This document shows, piece after piece, positions 22,898 to 35,152 of a stretch of DNA of 64,000 nt. Below the pieces are notes generated by a model. The model had not been told where the DNA came from. It saw only the letters and a program-made list of their open reading frames with translations, and did not search any database. The stretch comes from Antilocapra americana (lineage: Eukaryota > Chordata > Mammalia > Artiodactyla > Antilocapridae), in the NCBI GenBank assembly GCA_007570785.1, contig ML660211.1:3598272-3662271 (forward strand), given 5' to 3'. The position numbers and the translations under genes are program-made. The first letter of the stretch is position 1. Each line of letters opens with the position of its first letter.

Positions 22898-24973
22898 ATT
22901 ATTCTCCTCAAAAGTCTTTAAAAATACACTGCATCATTTCCAGGGGTTTAAAAAGGTTTGCTTGTTATGAAAATGTCGAAACTTTCTAATGCTTTTCTGA
23001 AATCTGTGTAACATCTACCTCTTACTGAAAAAATTTTTTCTTGATATTCTTCAGTGTTAGAAATTTCCCACAACCTAACTTCTCTCCTTCTTTCTGCACA
23101 GGACCGGCATTTGCCAGCCTTTTGTGTAATTAAGCATAGCCATGATGCTGAGTTCTAGCTGATGGGGCACCAACGATGATATCATGCAAATTCTTTCCAG
23201 TCCAGCTCCTAACAAGTCCCACACATGCTCCATTATGTTATTTTTCCTGCTGGCTGACTGTAATGCACATTATTCTAGCAAAGACTGAAGCTGTGTGTTG
23301 AGGGTAGTGGCAGAGCCCTGTTCAGCCTGTATCCTCGAATGATTAAACATAAGAAGGCTGCTCCCCAACCTTTCCCCCTGCCCAGTGTTGCTGCAAGAGA
23401 AGGAAATTCTCATCATGTCGAGGGGAGCCTGTAAATATCTTGATAACTTTTTGTTTAGTAACTAGATATACTAAACACTGTAAGAATATGGACATTGAGA
23501 TGAGTTGTTGACAAAAACATGTCTCAGTGACTTTGCAGATTGGTGATGAAAAAATAGACAATGCATATTGGAAAGACAGAAACCAGTGTTATCCACTGAC
23601 AAACATTTGGCAATATTATCACATGTGGCAAGTGAGAACCTGTAACTTCATGGAGTTGTTTGGGAAGATTCAGTATATTAATTTGTAGTACAACAAAGAG
23701 ATGACCTGGGGTAGGGGTAAGAGAGGTCTAGTTCAGAAACAGAAGTGAAAAGGGGAATTTAGAACTGGTTTCAGAAGCCAAACAATAAGAACTTTAGAGT
23801 GTAAAGTGCTTTACGTGACAAAGCCATTGATACTTCCTGGTTTCAGTTGCCTTTTGTGGGCTGCCATTAATTTGAGGGACCATTAATTTGAGAATATTGA
23901 ATGGATGTGGGAAACAAAAAATTAAGGATTTATGAGGTTTATGTTTACTAAAGAACTTTGACTATAGTCAGTGACCCATGAAACTAAATAAGAGAAAACA
24001 GGCCAAACACTTTCTAATAGTTGGAAGGATTTTTATGTGTGAAGGAAATTTGAGCTTGAGTTAAGAAAGACTGAAATGTGGTCTGAAACTGAAGCAGTGA
24101 AAAATATCCTGTGAAATACATACAATATCCTAGGAGTTATATTCTCCAGCAGATTATATAAGCAGCCACTGTTTGACACCAAAACAGTAGAAAAGTAAGT
24201 GTCTCCTAGCAAAAAACAATCTGGCACTGATTTTGTTGTTTCTCTAAAGGGACCCTATGGAGCTCACAGAGCAAAGCTTGTGCCATCAAACCCAGCATCA
24301 CATCTGTAGCAGTGCATCATGGGGATGGGACAGTAATCCAGATGTTTCACATTCAGTACAGCTTTTAACTTGGATATCTCATCGCCCCTGTCAGTATATA
24401 TGAGATTTACTCTGTTTCTCTTTGTATCTTCTTTTGCTGCTTCTGCTCTTCTGAACTAGCTTGTTTTCTCACTCTACTGTTTTCTAGGACAAGTGTATGC
24501 AATCTGAGATAAAGTCAGGGCCAAAATTAAATAACAGTATAAAGTAAACTATAATAGAAAAGTAAATCAAACCAAATTTGATTCTGAAATTTCAGAATTA
24601 CTCTTATTGCGCTTGTATTGTTATACAGTTTAATCCTCAGCTTCCCAGAATTTGCATTGTAACTCAAGAGCAATCATTTTTAGCTTTCTCGAATGTTCAG
24701 TGGCTCCTCCAGGTCCTATACATCACAAACAAAATACTAAGTAAACATATATTTAGCATTGTTTTATGTATTTAGTAACAGTATCACAAAAGAAATCCTT
24801 GCAGCCTCATGGAACATTAGTGTGATCACTTATTCAGCAGGTTCCAACAGAGGAACTGGTTTCTCTGCAATCAACTATTAGTAAATGCTCATATATTGGT
24901 AATGCTATTTGAAACATACAATGAAAATGTACTTTTGTGCATTCTGTAAAATGTCATTGTTGGCTATTCCATC
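22898..24973. other. About 2 kb with no recognised gene or repeat
   Basis: Base composition is more balanced around 23080-23420 and 24230-24480 than in the neighbouring AT-rich DNA. The open frames here (23343-23561, 24033-24227, 24578-24775) are short and without motifs. An old unrecognised LTR or a host non-coding element cannot be excluded. Confidence 0.35.
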
Positions 24974-25050
24974 TTGTAGCTCTAAGCACATCTGGAATGC
25001 TCAAGAATATTTGTAGCTCTAAGCACATCTGGAATGCTCAAGAATATTTG
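24974..25050. repeat. Perfect 37-bp tandem duplication
   Basis: The unit beginning TTGTAGCTCTAAGCACATCT occurs at 24974-25010 and again, identical, at 25011-25047, and the first bases of a third copy follow. Identity between copies indicates a recent event. Confidence 0.95.
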
Positions 25051-25189
25051 AAAGCGTTTATTCACATATCTTTTAAAAATCCAGATAAAATATCTTGCTT
25101 GTATTTCTGTCATATGACACTTTTATGATAAGTTACTTGATTATCCAAATATTTGAGATTACAAAAAATAATATCAAAATAGAATTTGA

Positions 25190-25670
25190 TGACATCACTT
25201 TGCCAACACAGTTCCATATCGTCAAAGCTGTGATTTTTCCAATAGTCGTGTATGGATGTGAGAGTTGGACCATAAAGAAGGCTGAGCATCGAAAAATTGA
25301 TGCTTTAGAACCGTGGTGCTGAAGAAGACTCTTGAGAATCCCTTGGACTGCAAGGAGATCAAATCAGTCAATCCTAAAGAAAATCAACCCTGAATATACA
25401 TTGCGAGGACTGATGCTGAAGCTGAAGCTCCAATATTTAGACCACCTGAAGCAAAGAGCTGATGCACTGGAAAAGACCCTGATGCTGGGAAGGATTGAGG
25501 GCAAAAGGAGAAGAGGGTGGCAAAGGATGAAATGGTTAGATACTTTATCAACTTAATGGACATGAATCAGAGCAAACTCTGGGAGTTAGTGAAGGACAGG
25601 GGAGCCTGGTATGCTGCAATATATGGGGTTGCAAAGAGTCAGGCATGACTTAGCGACACAACAGCAACAG
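25190..25670 (+). mobile_element. BovB 3' fragment, 5'-truncated
   Basis: Begins at GACATCACTTTGCCAACACA and runs to the 3' end, which closes GACACAACAGCAACAG (CAA-type tail). Frames 25095-25322 and 25332-25556 show the C-terminal coding part (VVYGCESWTIKKAEH, IPWTARRSNQSILK, RRRGWQRMKWLD), split by one frameshift. Confidence 0.92.
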
Positions 25671-27207
25671 ACTTTGTATAGCTGTTTATTCTTTCAGTGT
25701 CCAAGGTTAACACTGAAAAAAGAAACTGAAGGCTAAATTTTAGTTAAATACTGAGGCCGAAGCTGATTGTCACTCTTACTTCCTTACTTGGTATCTCAAT
25801 TTTTATTTTTAATCTCACCTTCTGCCTTCCCTTACTACTTTTATTAGTTTTTTTTTTAAATTTTTTCCCTTACTACCTTTTGATAAATATCTTTTGGTTT
25901 TTACATATTTTAGCATGTAAAAATAAAAATTTTATAATGTATAAAATTTAGCATCATCAGTTATTAATCATATTTTTGATAGGTCACTCCATATACAATC
26001 TGTCTTCATGATGCACTATGGCATATGTATGTGGAAGAGTTTTTGCTGTAATCCTGGTGGGAATGACAGCTATTTTTGTACTTTCTCATAAAAGACCATT
26101 ATGAACAAAACCATAAATACAAGTCAATTCCCAATAGAGATATTTATTAGAAAGCTTAAAATTTCTTGTGATTTTTTGTTTTTTTTTTCCCCCAGTTTTC
26201 TTATGTTCTTAATTTTCTTGTTTACAACTGCATGGTATAGACAAAGTGATGGGTTTGTTGAGTTAGGTAAGCATTTTGTCTCTATTGTCAGTGCAGTGCA
26301 AAGTATATGCAGTTATTGGTCATAAGTGATACACTTATAAAAATCAACCTCAGTGAAAGAAAGTATGAATACATTGTACTAAATAGATAACGTTAATCCT
26401 AATGGAAATTAAGAATTTATAAGCAAAATATATGGAGTTAGAAACTACAGCAGACTATGTTATCATTTTAATGGTAAAAGCAGTGATGTGGGAAGTGGGA
26501 GCACAAGAGAAGGAAGACAATTCCTGTGAACTTCTACTGTGAACTTACTCTGTGTCTGACATTAGATTTTCATGCATGTTATTTCCCTAGCTGCAAATTT
26601 TTATCAATTCCCAAGTGTTCTTTGCATATATATGCCCATTAATAGCTAATTAAAATGGCTTGTTCACACTGAAAAAAATATTAAAGCAATAAGAATTTTC
26701 TTCAAGGAATTTCTCCACACAGAATATGAATTAGATAAAAATTGAGGAAATAATATATCATCAAAAATCATAGGTTCATGTGCCTAAGTAAAAAGGAAAA
26801 AGTAATTTTGGATATCAACAGTATGAGTTATTCTCTCTTCTCTATGTGATTTTTCTAAATCCCCTGGTCCTCTGTTCTGTTTTATTCATTTGTACAATAA
26901 TTTTGAATTCAGGTAGCCATTTATTTTCTTACCAGCCTATTTATTAAGTAATATATATTAAGATATTGTTATTTTCATTTGAATATTTCAGCATTGCTCA
27001 TTGTGTGTTCTTCATATTTCACATAGCACCTAAACATGACAAACCTTTAACAAAAATTAATTGAATAAATCACTGTAATACCATCACATATGTACAATTA
27101 AGTACACTGCAGAGCATTACTAAAATAATGCCCCAACAACAGAGCTGTCTATAAATCAGCAAATCTACTTGATTAATATGTTAAAAATCATTCATAAAAT
27201 AATTATA
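25671..27207. other. AT-rich spacer, nothing recognised
   Basis: No gene. A weak MIR-like patch (a CTACTGTGAACTTACTCTGTG block) lies near 26530-26590. Confidence 0.35.
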
Positions 27208-27689
27208 TTATTTGATAACCAAGCTGATCACATGGATCACAGCATTGTCTAATTCAGTGAAACTATGAGCCATGCTGTGAAGGGCCACCCAAGACACAAG
27301 GGTCATGGTAGAGAGTTCTGACAAAACATGGTCCCCTGGAGAAGGGAATGGCACACCACTTCAGTATTCTTGCCTTGAGAAACATATGATATTATGAAAA
27401 GGCAAAAATATATGACACTGGAAGATGAACTCCTCAGGTTGGAAGGTGCCCAATATGCTACTGAAGAAGAGCAGAGAAATAGCTCCAGAAACAATGAAGA
27501 TATGGAACCAAAGCAAAAACAACACCCAGTTGTGGATGTGACTGGTAATGGAAGTAATGTCCAATGCTGTAAAGAACAATATCGCATAGGACCAGGGATG
27601 TTAGACCCAAGCATCAAGGCAAATTGGAAGTGGTCAAACAGGAGATGGCAAGAGTGAACATAGATGTTTTAAGAATCAGGTAACTAAAA

Positions 27690-28290
27690 TGGACTGGAAT
27701 GAGAGAATTTAAGTCAGATGACCATTATATTTACGACTGTAGGCAAGAATCCCTTAGAAGTAATGGAATAACCCTTATAGTCAACAAGAGAGTCTGAAAG
27801 GCAGTACTTGGATGCAATCTCAAAAATGGCAGAATTATTTCTATTCAATTCGAAGGCAAACCATTCAGTATCACAGTAATCCAAGTTTATGCCCCAATCA
27901 CTAATGCTGAAGAAGCTGAAGTTGAATAGTTCTAAGATGACCTACAAGAACTCCTAGTACTAACACCAATAAAAAGAGGTCCTTTTCATCACAGGGGACT
28001 GGGATGCAAATGTAGGAAGTCAAGTGATACCTGGAGTAACAGGTAAGTTTGGCCTTGGAGTACAGAATGAAGCAGGGCAAAGGCTAACAAGAGTTTTGCC
28101 AAGAGAATGCATTGGCAAACACCTTCTTCCAACAACACAAGAGACTACTCTACACATGGACATCACCAGGTCATCAAAACTAAAATCAGACTGATTATAT
28201 TCTTTACAGCCAAAGATGGAGGAGCTCTATACAGTCAGCAAAAACAAGACTGGGAGTTGACTGTGACTCAGATCATGAACTCCTTTTTAT
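27690..28290 (+). pseudogene. BovB endonuclease domain, broken
   Basis: This part encodes remnants of the apurinic-type endonuclease that nicks target DNA in RTE elements. The catalytic block GDWDANVGS is readable at 27994-28020 and the SDHE catalytic block at about 28268-28279. Between them are several stops and frameshifts (for example a stop after the EEAEVE block near 27930). Inactive. Confidence 0.75.
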
Positions 28291-28863
28291 AAAATTCAGA
28301 TTTAAACTGAAGAAAGTACGAAAAACTACTAGACCATTTAGGTATGACCTAAAGCAAATCCCTTATGATCATACAGTAGAAGTGACAGATAGATTCAAGG
28401 GATTAGATCTGATAGAGTGTCTGAAGAACTATGGATGGAGGTTCATGAAATTGTACAGAAAATGGTGATCAAGACCATTCCCAAGAAAAAGAAATGCAAA
28501 AAGGCAAAATAATTGTCTGAGGCCTTACATATAGTTGAGAAAACCAAAATGGCTAAAGGCAAAGGAGAAAAGAAAAGATATACCCATCTGAATGCAGAGT
28601 CCCAAAGAATAGAGAGGAGAGATATGAAAGCCTTCCTCAGCAATCAGTGCAAAGAAATAGAGGAAACAAGAGGATGTGAAAGACTAGAGATCTCTTCAAA
28701 AAAAAATTAGAGATACCAAGGGAATATTTCATGCAAAGATGGGTACAATAAAGGACGGAAATTGTATGAACCCAGCAGAAGCAGAAAATACTAAGAAGAG
28801 GTGGCAGGAATACATTGAAGAACTATTTAAAAAAATCTTAATGACCCAGATAATCATGATGGT

Positions 28864-29370
28864 GTGATCACTCACCTAGAGCCAGACAACCTGGAATGTG
28901 AAGTCAAGTGGACCTTGAGAAGCATCACTATGAAAAAAGCTAGTGGAGGTGATGGAATTCCAGTTGAGCTATTTCAAATCCTAAAAGATGATGCTGTGAA
29001 AGTGCTGCATTCAATATGCCAGGAACCTTGGAAAACTCAGCAGTGGCCACAGGACTGGAAAAGGTCAGTTTTCATTCCTATCCTAGAGAAAGGCAAGGCC
29101 AAGGATTGCTCAAACTACTGCACAATTGCACTCATCTCACACTATTGCAAAGTAATGCTCAAAATTCTCCAAGCCAGGCTTCAACAGTACATGAACCAAG
29201 AACTTCCAGATGTTCATGCTGGATTTAGAAAAGGCAGAGAAACTAGAGATCAAATTGCTAATATCTGTTGCATCACAGAGAAAGCAAGGGAGTTCCAGAA
29301 AAGCATATACTTCTGCCTGTTGACTACATCAAGACCTTTGACTGTGTCAGTCATAATAAACTGTGGGTAA
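28864..29370 (+). pseudogene. BovB RT N-terminal fragment
   Basis: A 168-codon open stretch covers the first RT blocks: KASGGDGIPVELFQILKDDA, QWPQDWKRSVFIPILEKG, CTIALISHYCKVMLKILQAR and ELPDVHAGFRKGRETRDQI. The frame then shifts in motif A, where the usual FIDYAKAFDCVDH is damaged. Motif C (YADD) downstream near 29610-29640 is destroyed. Not functional. Confidence 0.85.
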
Positions 29371-30046
29371 TTCTTAAAGAGATGGGAATACCAGATCACC
29401 TTTCCTGCCTTTTGAGAAACCTGATGCAGATCAAGAAGTAACAGTAAGAACCGGACATGAAACAATGGACTGATTCCAAAATGGGAAAGGAGTTTGTCAA
29501 GGCTGTATATTGTCACCCTGTTTATTTCACTTCTACGAAGCATATATCATGCAAAATGCTGGGCTTGATGAAGCACAAGATGGAATCAAGAGTGCTGGGA
29601 AAAATATCAATAATCTCAGATTGCACTTGACAACCCCCTTATGGCAAAAAGCCAAGAGGAATTAAAGAGCCTCTTGATGAAAGTGAAAAAAATCTGCCAT
29701 AATACTCAACATTCAAAAAACAAAGATCATGGCATCTAGTCCTTCATCACAAATAGATGGGAAAACAATGGAAATAGTGAAAGACATTATTTTCTTGGGC
29801 TCCAAAAATCACTGCAGATGGTGAGTACAGCCATGGAATTAAAATAAATTTGTTCCTTAGAAGGAAAGCTATGACAAATCTGGACAGCATATTAAACAGT
29901 AGAGACATTACCTTCCCAACACAGGTCCATTTAGTCAAAGCTAAATGGTTTTTCCAGTAGTCATGCATGGATGTGAGAGTTGAACCATAAAGAAAGCTGA
30001 GCACCGAAAAATTGATGGTTTTGAACTGTGATGTTGGAGAAGACTC

Positions 30047-30235
30047 TTGAGAGTCCCTTGGACTGCAAGGAGATCCAACCAGTCCATCCTAAACAAAATC
30101 AGTCCTGAATATTCTTTGAAAGGACTGACACTGAAGCTGAAGCTCCAGTACTTTGGCCACTTGATCCAAAGAACTGACTCATTGGAAAAGACCCTGATGC
30201 TGGGAAAGATTGAAGGAAGGGGGCAAAGGGGATAA
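30047..30235 (+). pseudogene. BovB C-terminal fragment
   Basis: A 62-codon frame encodes RVPWTARRSNQSIL, SPEYSLKGLTLKLKLQYFGH and [11 protein letters not shown], the conserved end of the BovB protein. It stops early and is separated from the RT by shifts. Confidence 0.8.
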
Positions 30236-30693
30236 CAGAGGATGAAATGGTTCAACGGCATCACCAACTTGATGGGCGTGAGTTTGAGCAAGCTCTGGCA
30301 ATTGGTGATGTACAGGGAACCCTATCATGCTGCAGTCCATGGGTTTGTAAAGAGTCAGACATGACTGTGTGACTGAACTGATCTGAATTTTGTTATTTGA
30401 AAGAAAATTTGTTATATAGCACCAAATAGTTGAAACCAAGATTATAGTTTACCATAAGGCTGCTAAGCCTCTATGAGACACTATTTTTAAAATTAAAACT
30501 AGAATCACATTTAACTGCTGTAGAAGGAAATAGAAATAGAAACCAACTGGAAGCAGTGCATTAAGTGAATCAGTACCATGGAAGGATAAAAGAGGAAGCA
30601 TTTTTTTTTTAATTCCAGAATGTGTATGCAGTTCACTGTCCCATTAAAAGCACTCCATCAGGGATACAGCTATCCTACAAAAAACATTAAGCA

Positions 30694-30694
30694 G

Positions 30695-30727
<33 letters not shown>
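30694..30727. repeat. (AT)n microsatellite
   Basis: An almost uninterrupted run of TA units following GCAGATATATATAAATAT. Probably variable in length. Confidence 0.9.
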
Positions 30728-32935
30728 TCCTTAGTGGCCCAAGCTGGAAGAACCTATAGAAAGTAAAAGAGGGAGGGCCAACAATGAGGGTATTTAAATA
30801 TGAACAGCTTGGAAGACCCAGGAGAAAATTCTAATCTTTATATCCAGCCTTTGGCTAAAGTGCAGTGTGAAACAAATTTATTTGGACTGTCTTAAACCAT
30901 AAAGTTGGGCAACCTTTGTTAAACTCTGGAGAGGACAATATTTTATTTTGAGCCTAGAAGATTAAAGATCAACCTAGGCCATGTGGATATGTAATAAGAA
31001 CAAATAGCAGAAGCATGGTTAGTAAATATCATGGTATGGTGAAAGGGACGTTGCAAACATAGCTGTCTATAGATGTTATAATTTACAGATATCTTCTATT
31101 TTTTCTGAAAACATATTTAATTTATTCTTTTTTTTTTAACAAATCTTCCACTTCATCAGTACATTCCCAAGGAGTATAGAATAAGGTTGCATATGTAAAA
31201 CTCAGGGCTCTAATGCATTATAAGTAACACAGTCAAATTCTCATAAGTTTGACACATAGAATGTTCCCTCCTAGATTTATTATTTTATGAATAAGAGTTA
31301 TTTAAATGAATTATAAATTTGATGTTTTTAGTTTAACATTTTCTATTAGATTAGCTTGGAAGACTTTAAAAAATAATCACAAGCATTTTCCATGAGATAC
31401 ACTAACTATATGAAATATTTCCAGAAAGACTACCAATTTTAAAGAACACTATAGAGTCATGTTTGCTTTTCCTCTCTCCTTTTATACTAGTAATGCTTTA
31501 TTTTTCTCTTTTAGATCAAATATCTCATTCTTATTGACAATTTAAAGTAAGTGTAAAGATGTAAACGAGATGCAAAAAAAGTGCATTTTGACAATAGCAA
31601 ATTGATAATGGAGTCCTTATGCTCATGGGAACCTGTCTGCTTTCTTGAGTTTGCATTTGGTTCCTACTCACTTCCATCCTTCCACATTGCCTTAGAAAAT
31701 AAAATTATTTTATATTTTTAATTTTTATCTAAAATCAGTGCTACTGATTTCCCATGTTGAGATAAAAATATTTCAAAGATATAATATAGAGATTTTAAAA
31801 TTGTTATACTAATCACTGGCTGTAGCACAGGAAAAACGGAAAAGTTTATAATTTAATTATTAGATGAGAGTCTTAAACACACATATCTTTATGCACAAAT
31901 TTGTTAAAATTATTTATAAAATCAACTAAATTCTTAATCATTTAAATTCTCCTATATTTAATATCTCTAAAATTTCATTTAGGAAATATGCATTGGTCAC
32001 ATATTTCTCTCTATCTATATTTTTGATATACTTACTCCAACTAAAACTACCCTTCTTCATCAGTAGCTAAGAGGTTTTATTTTGCCCTAAAAATATTTCT
32101 ATACTAATCACCCTCTTTTTATTCACAGCCCAATTCCTTCTACCCTTGCACCTTATTCTAAAAATTCAATTCAACCTATCTCTTATAGAAATCATTCCAT
32201 AAGCTCCAATAAATTATTTCCTTACTTATCTTAATCAGCCTACCAATTATTATCCTTATCTCCATTTCCCTATTCTCAAATGGAAATTATATGTTTTCTA
32301 TGTTCTAATCTACAATGTAACTATCTATATTATTGCTTACAATGTCTCCTATTTGTGACATAACTTCACACTGATCATAAAATCTATATATAGGTTATTT
32401 AATTATATATCTGATAGAATCATATAGCTCTGATGGCAAGAAAACTATTCAAATGACTTTAACCAGAAAAAACTGAGGGAGTAGTAAATGGGTTTGATGT
32501 GATCAGAAAGCCAGACTTCTTAGGCCTATGTTTCTGCACATTTAGCAGGTCAACTTCATGATTATAATCACATCAGATATCTGCTGTACCTTGATCGTTA
32601 TATTATCATAGCAGGAAGTTGAAAGTATCCTTTTCCTTTTGAAGCTTTATTTTTTGTTTTCTTGAAGGGAAGAAAGCTCCAGGGACGTCTGCATGTACCT
32701 TTATTGGCAGATTTGGGTCACATGCTTGCCCTTAGCTGAAAGGAAATTTCGATTTGTCTGGCTATCCATTCTCCTATTTTTTTTCTTCATTTTTGTGCAT
32801 TCTCTTTAATCAAGAAAGCTGTGGTTACTAGGACTCACAGTCGGCCCTGGGTATACATGCTACAATGTTGACTGTAGCATTTAGCTGCCTACTACCTCAT
32901 AACCCATCATCAACCTATTTTGTCATATTCTGTCT
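30728..32935. other. About 2.2 kb with no recognised gene or repeat
   Basis: AT-rich and unassigned, apart from the strand-asymmetric tract at 32090-32285. Confidence 0.4.
32090..32285. other. G-depleted, C-rich strand-asymmetric tract
   Basis: In 32101-32280 I counted 52 C and only 5 G on the plus strand. It is not a simple repeat and not a clean polypyrimidine tract, since A is common. I could not match it to a retrotransposon or to a mitochondrial gene. What it is remains open. Confidence 0.6.
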
Positions 32936-33105
32936 CAGTGATTTTCAGCTAGGGCTGATACTGCCTCCTTGAATGATATTTGGAAATCTGTGGAGGTGTT
33001 TCTGATTGTTGACAACTGAGTATTACTACTGAGAAGTAGGAGATGAATGCCAGAAAGGTGAAAAATCTGTATTGTGTGAGACAGTGTCAAATGTCAAATG
33101 ATATT
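32936..33105 (+). mobile_element. MER5A-like hAT-Charlie relic
   Basis: It opens with a terminal-repeat-like CAGTGATTTTCAGCTAGGG. A GATATTTGGAAATCTGTGGAG block and GATTGTTGACAACTGAGTA follow, matching the non-autonomous MER5A layout. The distal end is diverged. It is an ancient cut-and-paste DNA transposon relic, long immobile. Confidence 0.65.
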
Positions 33106-33426
33106 CCAACCATTTGGTGGTGGTATCTGGTTCATTTAAAAATAAAATTACAAACTAAAACAATAACAACAAAGACTTTGTTTGCTCTTTGCAGACAAAT
33201 AAACTTAGTACTACTTTTACTGTAAAATCCTAATTGCCATATATTTCAATTGAGTCAAATGCCTAAAACATTCAGCGTATTTGAATGAAGCTAAATGTTT
33301 TTGAGTTTCAGTATCAGAGCAGGGCATGCACAGATGCACTGCTGGACCATAGAGATGTGTTATTTACCTTCATGGAATGCTCCCCTTAAATTGTACAAAC
33401 ATATTCTAGTATAATGGGCACTTTTT
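33106..33426. other. No gene or repeat recognised
   Basis: Short AT-rich stretch; nothing identified. Confidence 0.4.
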
Positions 33427-33637
33427 GTTGTTGTTCAGTTGCTAAATCATGTCCAGCCCTTTTGTGACTCAATGGACTGAGGCCCATCATTGCTCCTCAA
33501 TCCATGGGATTTCCCAGCCTGGAATACTGGAATGCATTGCTATTTCTTTCTCTAGAGGATCTTTCTGACCCAGGGATCAAAGCTGGGTCTCCTGCATCAG
33601 CAGGGGTATTCTGTATCACTGAGCCACTAGGAAAGCT
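33427..33637 (-). mobile_element. Bov-tA SINE
   Basis: The plus strand starts TTGTTGTTCAGTTGCTAAATC and runs via GGAATACTGGAATGCATTGC and CAGGGATCAAAGCTGGGTC to the reversed tRNA head CACTGAGCCACTAGGAAAGC. Confidence 0.88.
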
Positions 33638-34099
33638 CATACAATGAGTATTAGGAAAACAGTAATTAATATCATGGGACCAATAGCAATGGATTGCATA
33701 GGGAAGGCTGCACCATTTCCTGTACTTCATGCCTCATTTTCTTCTTACATTTCTATTTTGCTTTATCACCTGTTAATCATAATTTCTTAAGGAAATTAAC
33801 AGCCAATGAACTTCAGTTTCTAACCTGTATATTTGAAATGATACTAGTTTTCTAACTTTTCTCAAGTGTTTTTCTTGTTTGGTTTTGTTTCTGCAAGGAG
33901 TGGGTAACGGGTATAAATTGTGATGATACATTTGAGAAGCATATCGCCAGTGCCTGGCATATAAAACATCATTATTAACTTTTGTATCTTCCTTCATACT
34001 TCAGAAGATTTCCTTGCTATGATAGAAAGTTTTGGCTGAAAGAGTGAGGCAGAATTCAGGAAAAATTTCTGTTACTTCCATAATGTGATAACCTGAATA

Positions 34100-34225
34100 T
34101 CCTCTTTGACCCAAAGTTTCCTCATTTTTTAAAACAGTGACATCTTTGTTTCTTGTAAGAAACAGTCATATAATATATGTAGACTACCTGGTATAGTACC
34201 TAGCATAGAGTGCCATTTAATGAAA
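34100..34225 (-). mobile_element. MIR-like relic
   Basis: In reverse, AGTTTCCTCATTTTTTAAAA and, further on, ACCTGGTATAGTACCTAGCA follow the order of a MIR core. Diverged but the two anchor blocks are correctly spaced. Confidence 0.5.
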
Positions 34226-34239
34226 ATCAACTATAGTTT

Positions 34240-34907
34240 TCAGTTCAGTTCAGTTCAGCCGCTCAGTCATGTCTGACTCTTTGTGACCCCATAGACTGCA
34301 GCATGCCAGGCTTCCCTATCCATCACCAACTCTTGAAATTTACTCAAACTCATGTCCATTGAGTCAGTGATGCCATTCAACCATCACATCCTCTGTCATC
34401 CCCTTCTCCTCCCACCTTCAACCTTTCCCTGCATCAGGGTCTTTTTCAATGAGTCAGTCTTTTGCATCAGATGGCCAAAGTATTGGAGTTTCAGCTTCAG
34501 TATCATATCTTCCAATGAATATTCAGGACTGATCTCCTTTAGGATGGACTGGTTGGATCTCCTTGCAGTCCAAGGGACTCTCAAGAGTCTTCTCCAACAC
34601 CACAGTTCAAAAGCATCAGTTCTTCAGTGCTCAACTTTCTTTATAGTCCAATTTTCATATCCATACATGACCACTGGAACAACTATAGCCTTGACTATAT
34701 GAACCTTTGTTGGCAAAGTAATGTCTCTGCTTTTTAATATGCTGTTTAGGTTGGTCATAACTTCTCTTCCAAGGGATAGCGTATTTTAATTTCATGGCTG
34801 CAGTCACCATCTGCAGTGATTTTGGAGCCCCCCAAAATAAAGTCTGTCACTGTGTCCACTGTTACCCATCTATTTGCTATGAAATGATGGGACAAGATAT
34901 CATATTA
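34240..34907 (-). mobile_element. BovB 3' part with CAGTT tail and 11-bp target duplication
   Basis: The plus strand begins with repeated CAGTT units, the reversed (TGAAC)n tail, and covers about 670 bases of the BovB 3' end. AACTATAGTTT occurs at 34229-34239 and 34908-34918. This fixes both ends of a complete, 5'-truncated insertion. Frame 34396-34584 keeps the C-terminal RVPWTARRSNQSILK block; the copy is otherwise broken. Confidence 0.93.
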
Positions 34908-34984
34908 AACTATAGTTTATGATGTTATTATTACATGGCACACATTTTGAGTTTAGATTTAGCAATAAGAAAAAAAATCCTTTA

Positions 34985-35070
34985 AGAATATTATTATAGA
35001 CTAATAATAATATTATATAATTATATAATTATTATATAATTGTATATTATATTTCAATATACAATATTTT
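34985..35070. repeat. AT-rich palindromic tract
   Basis: Dense ATTATATAAT-type words repeated in both orientations. Low complexity; could form cruciforms. Confidence 0.7.
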
Positions 35071-35152
35071 GATAAGTACAAATAATTTACCCCAAATTCC
35101 TTAAATATGCTTTCTTTATTCACAAAAATTTAGTGATTAACCTTTGGATATT

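Larger units (their letters stand above)
27216..30392 (+). mobile_element. Near full-length BovB (RTE) LINE, about 3.18 kb
   Basis: The element runs from the 5' region (AACCAAGCTGATCACATGG) through an AP-type endonuclease, RT and C-terminal region to the tail GACTGAACTGATCTGA. TTATTTGA occurs at 27208-27215 and 30393-30400, a plausible 8-bp target duplication, though AT-rich 8-mers can recur by chance. Length fits the family size of roughly 3.2 kb. Stops and frameshifts break every domain, so it cannot make a functional protein. Confidence 0.9.

Noticed and set aside
32090..32285. Nuclear mitochondrial insertion (ATP8/ATP6-like)
   Set aside because: Composition suggested it, but attempted comparison with the ATP6 and ATP8 coding order gave no convincing alignment. 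Kept only as an open question in the findings.
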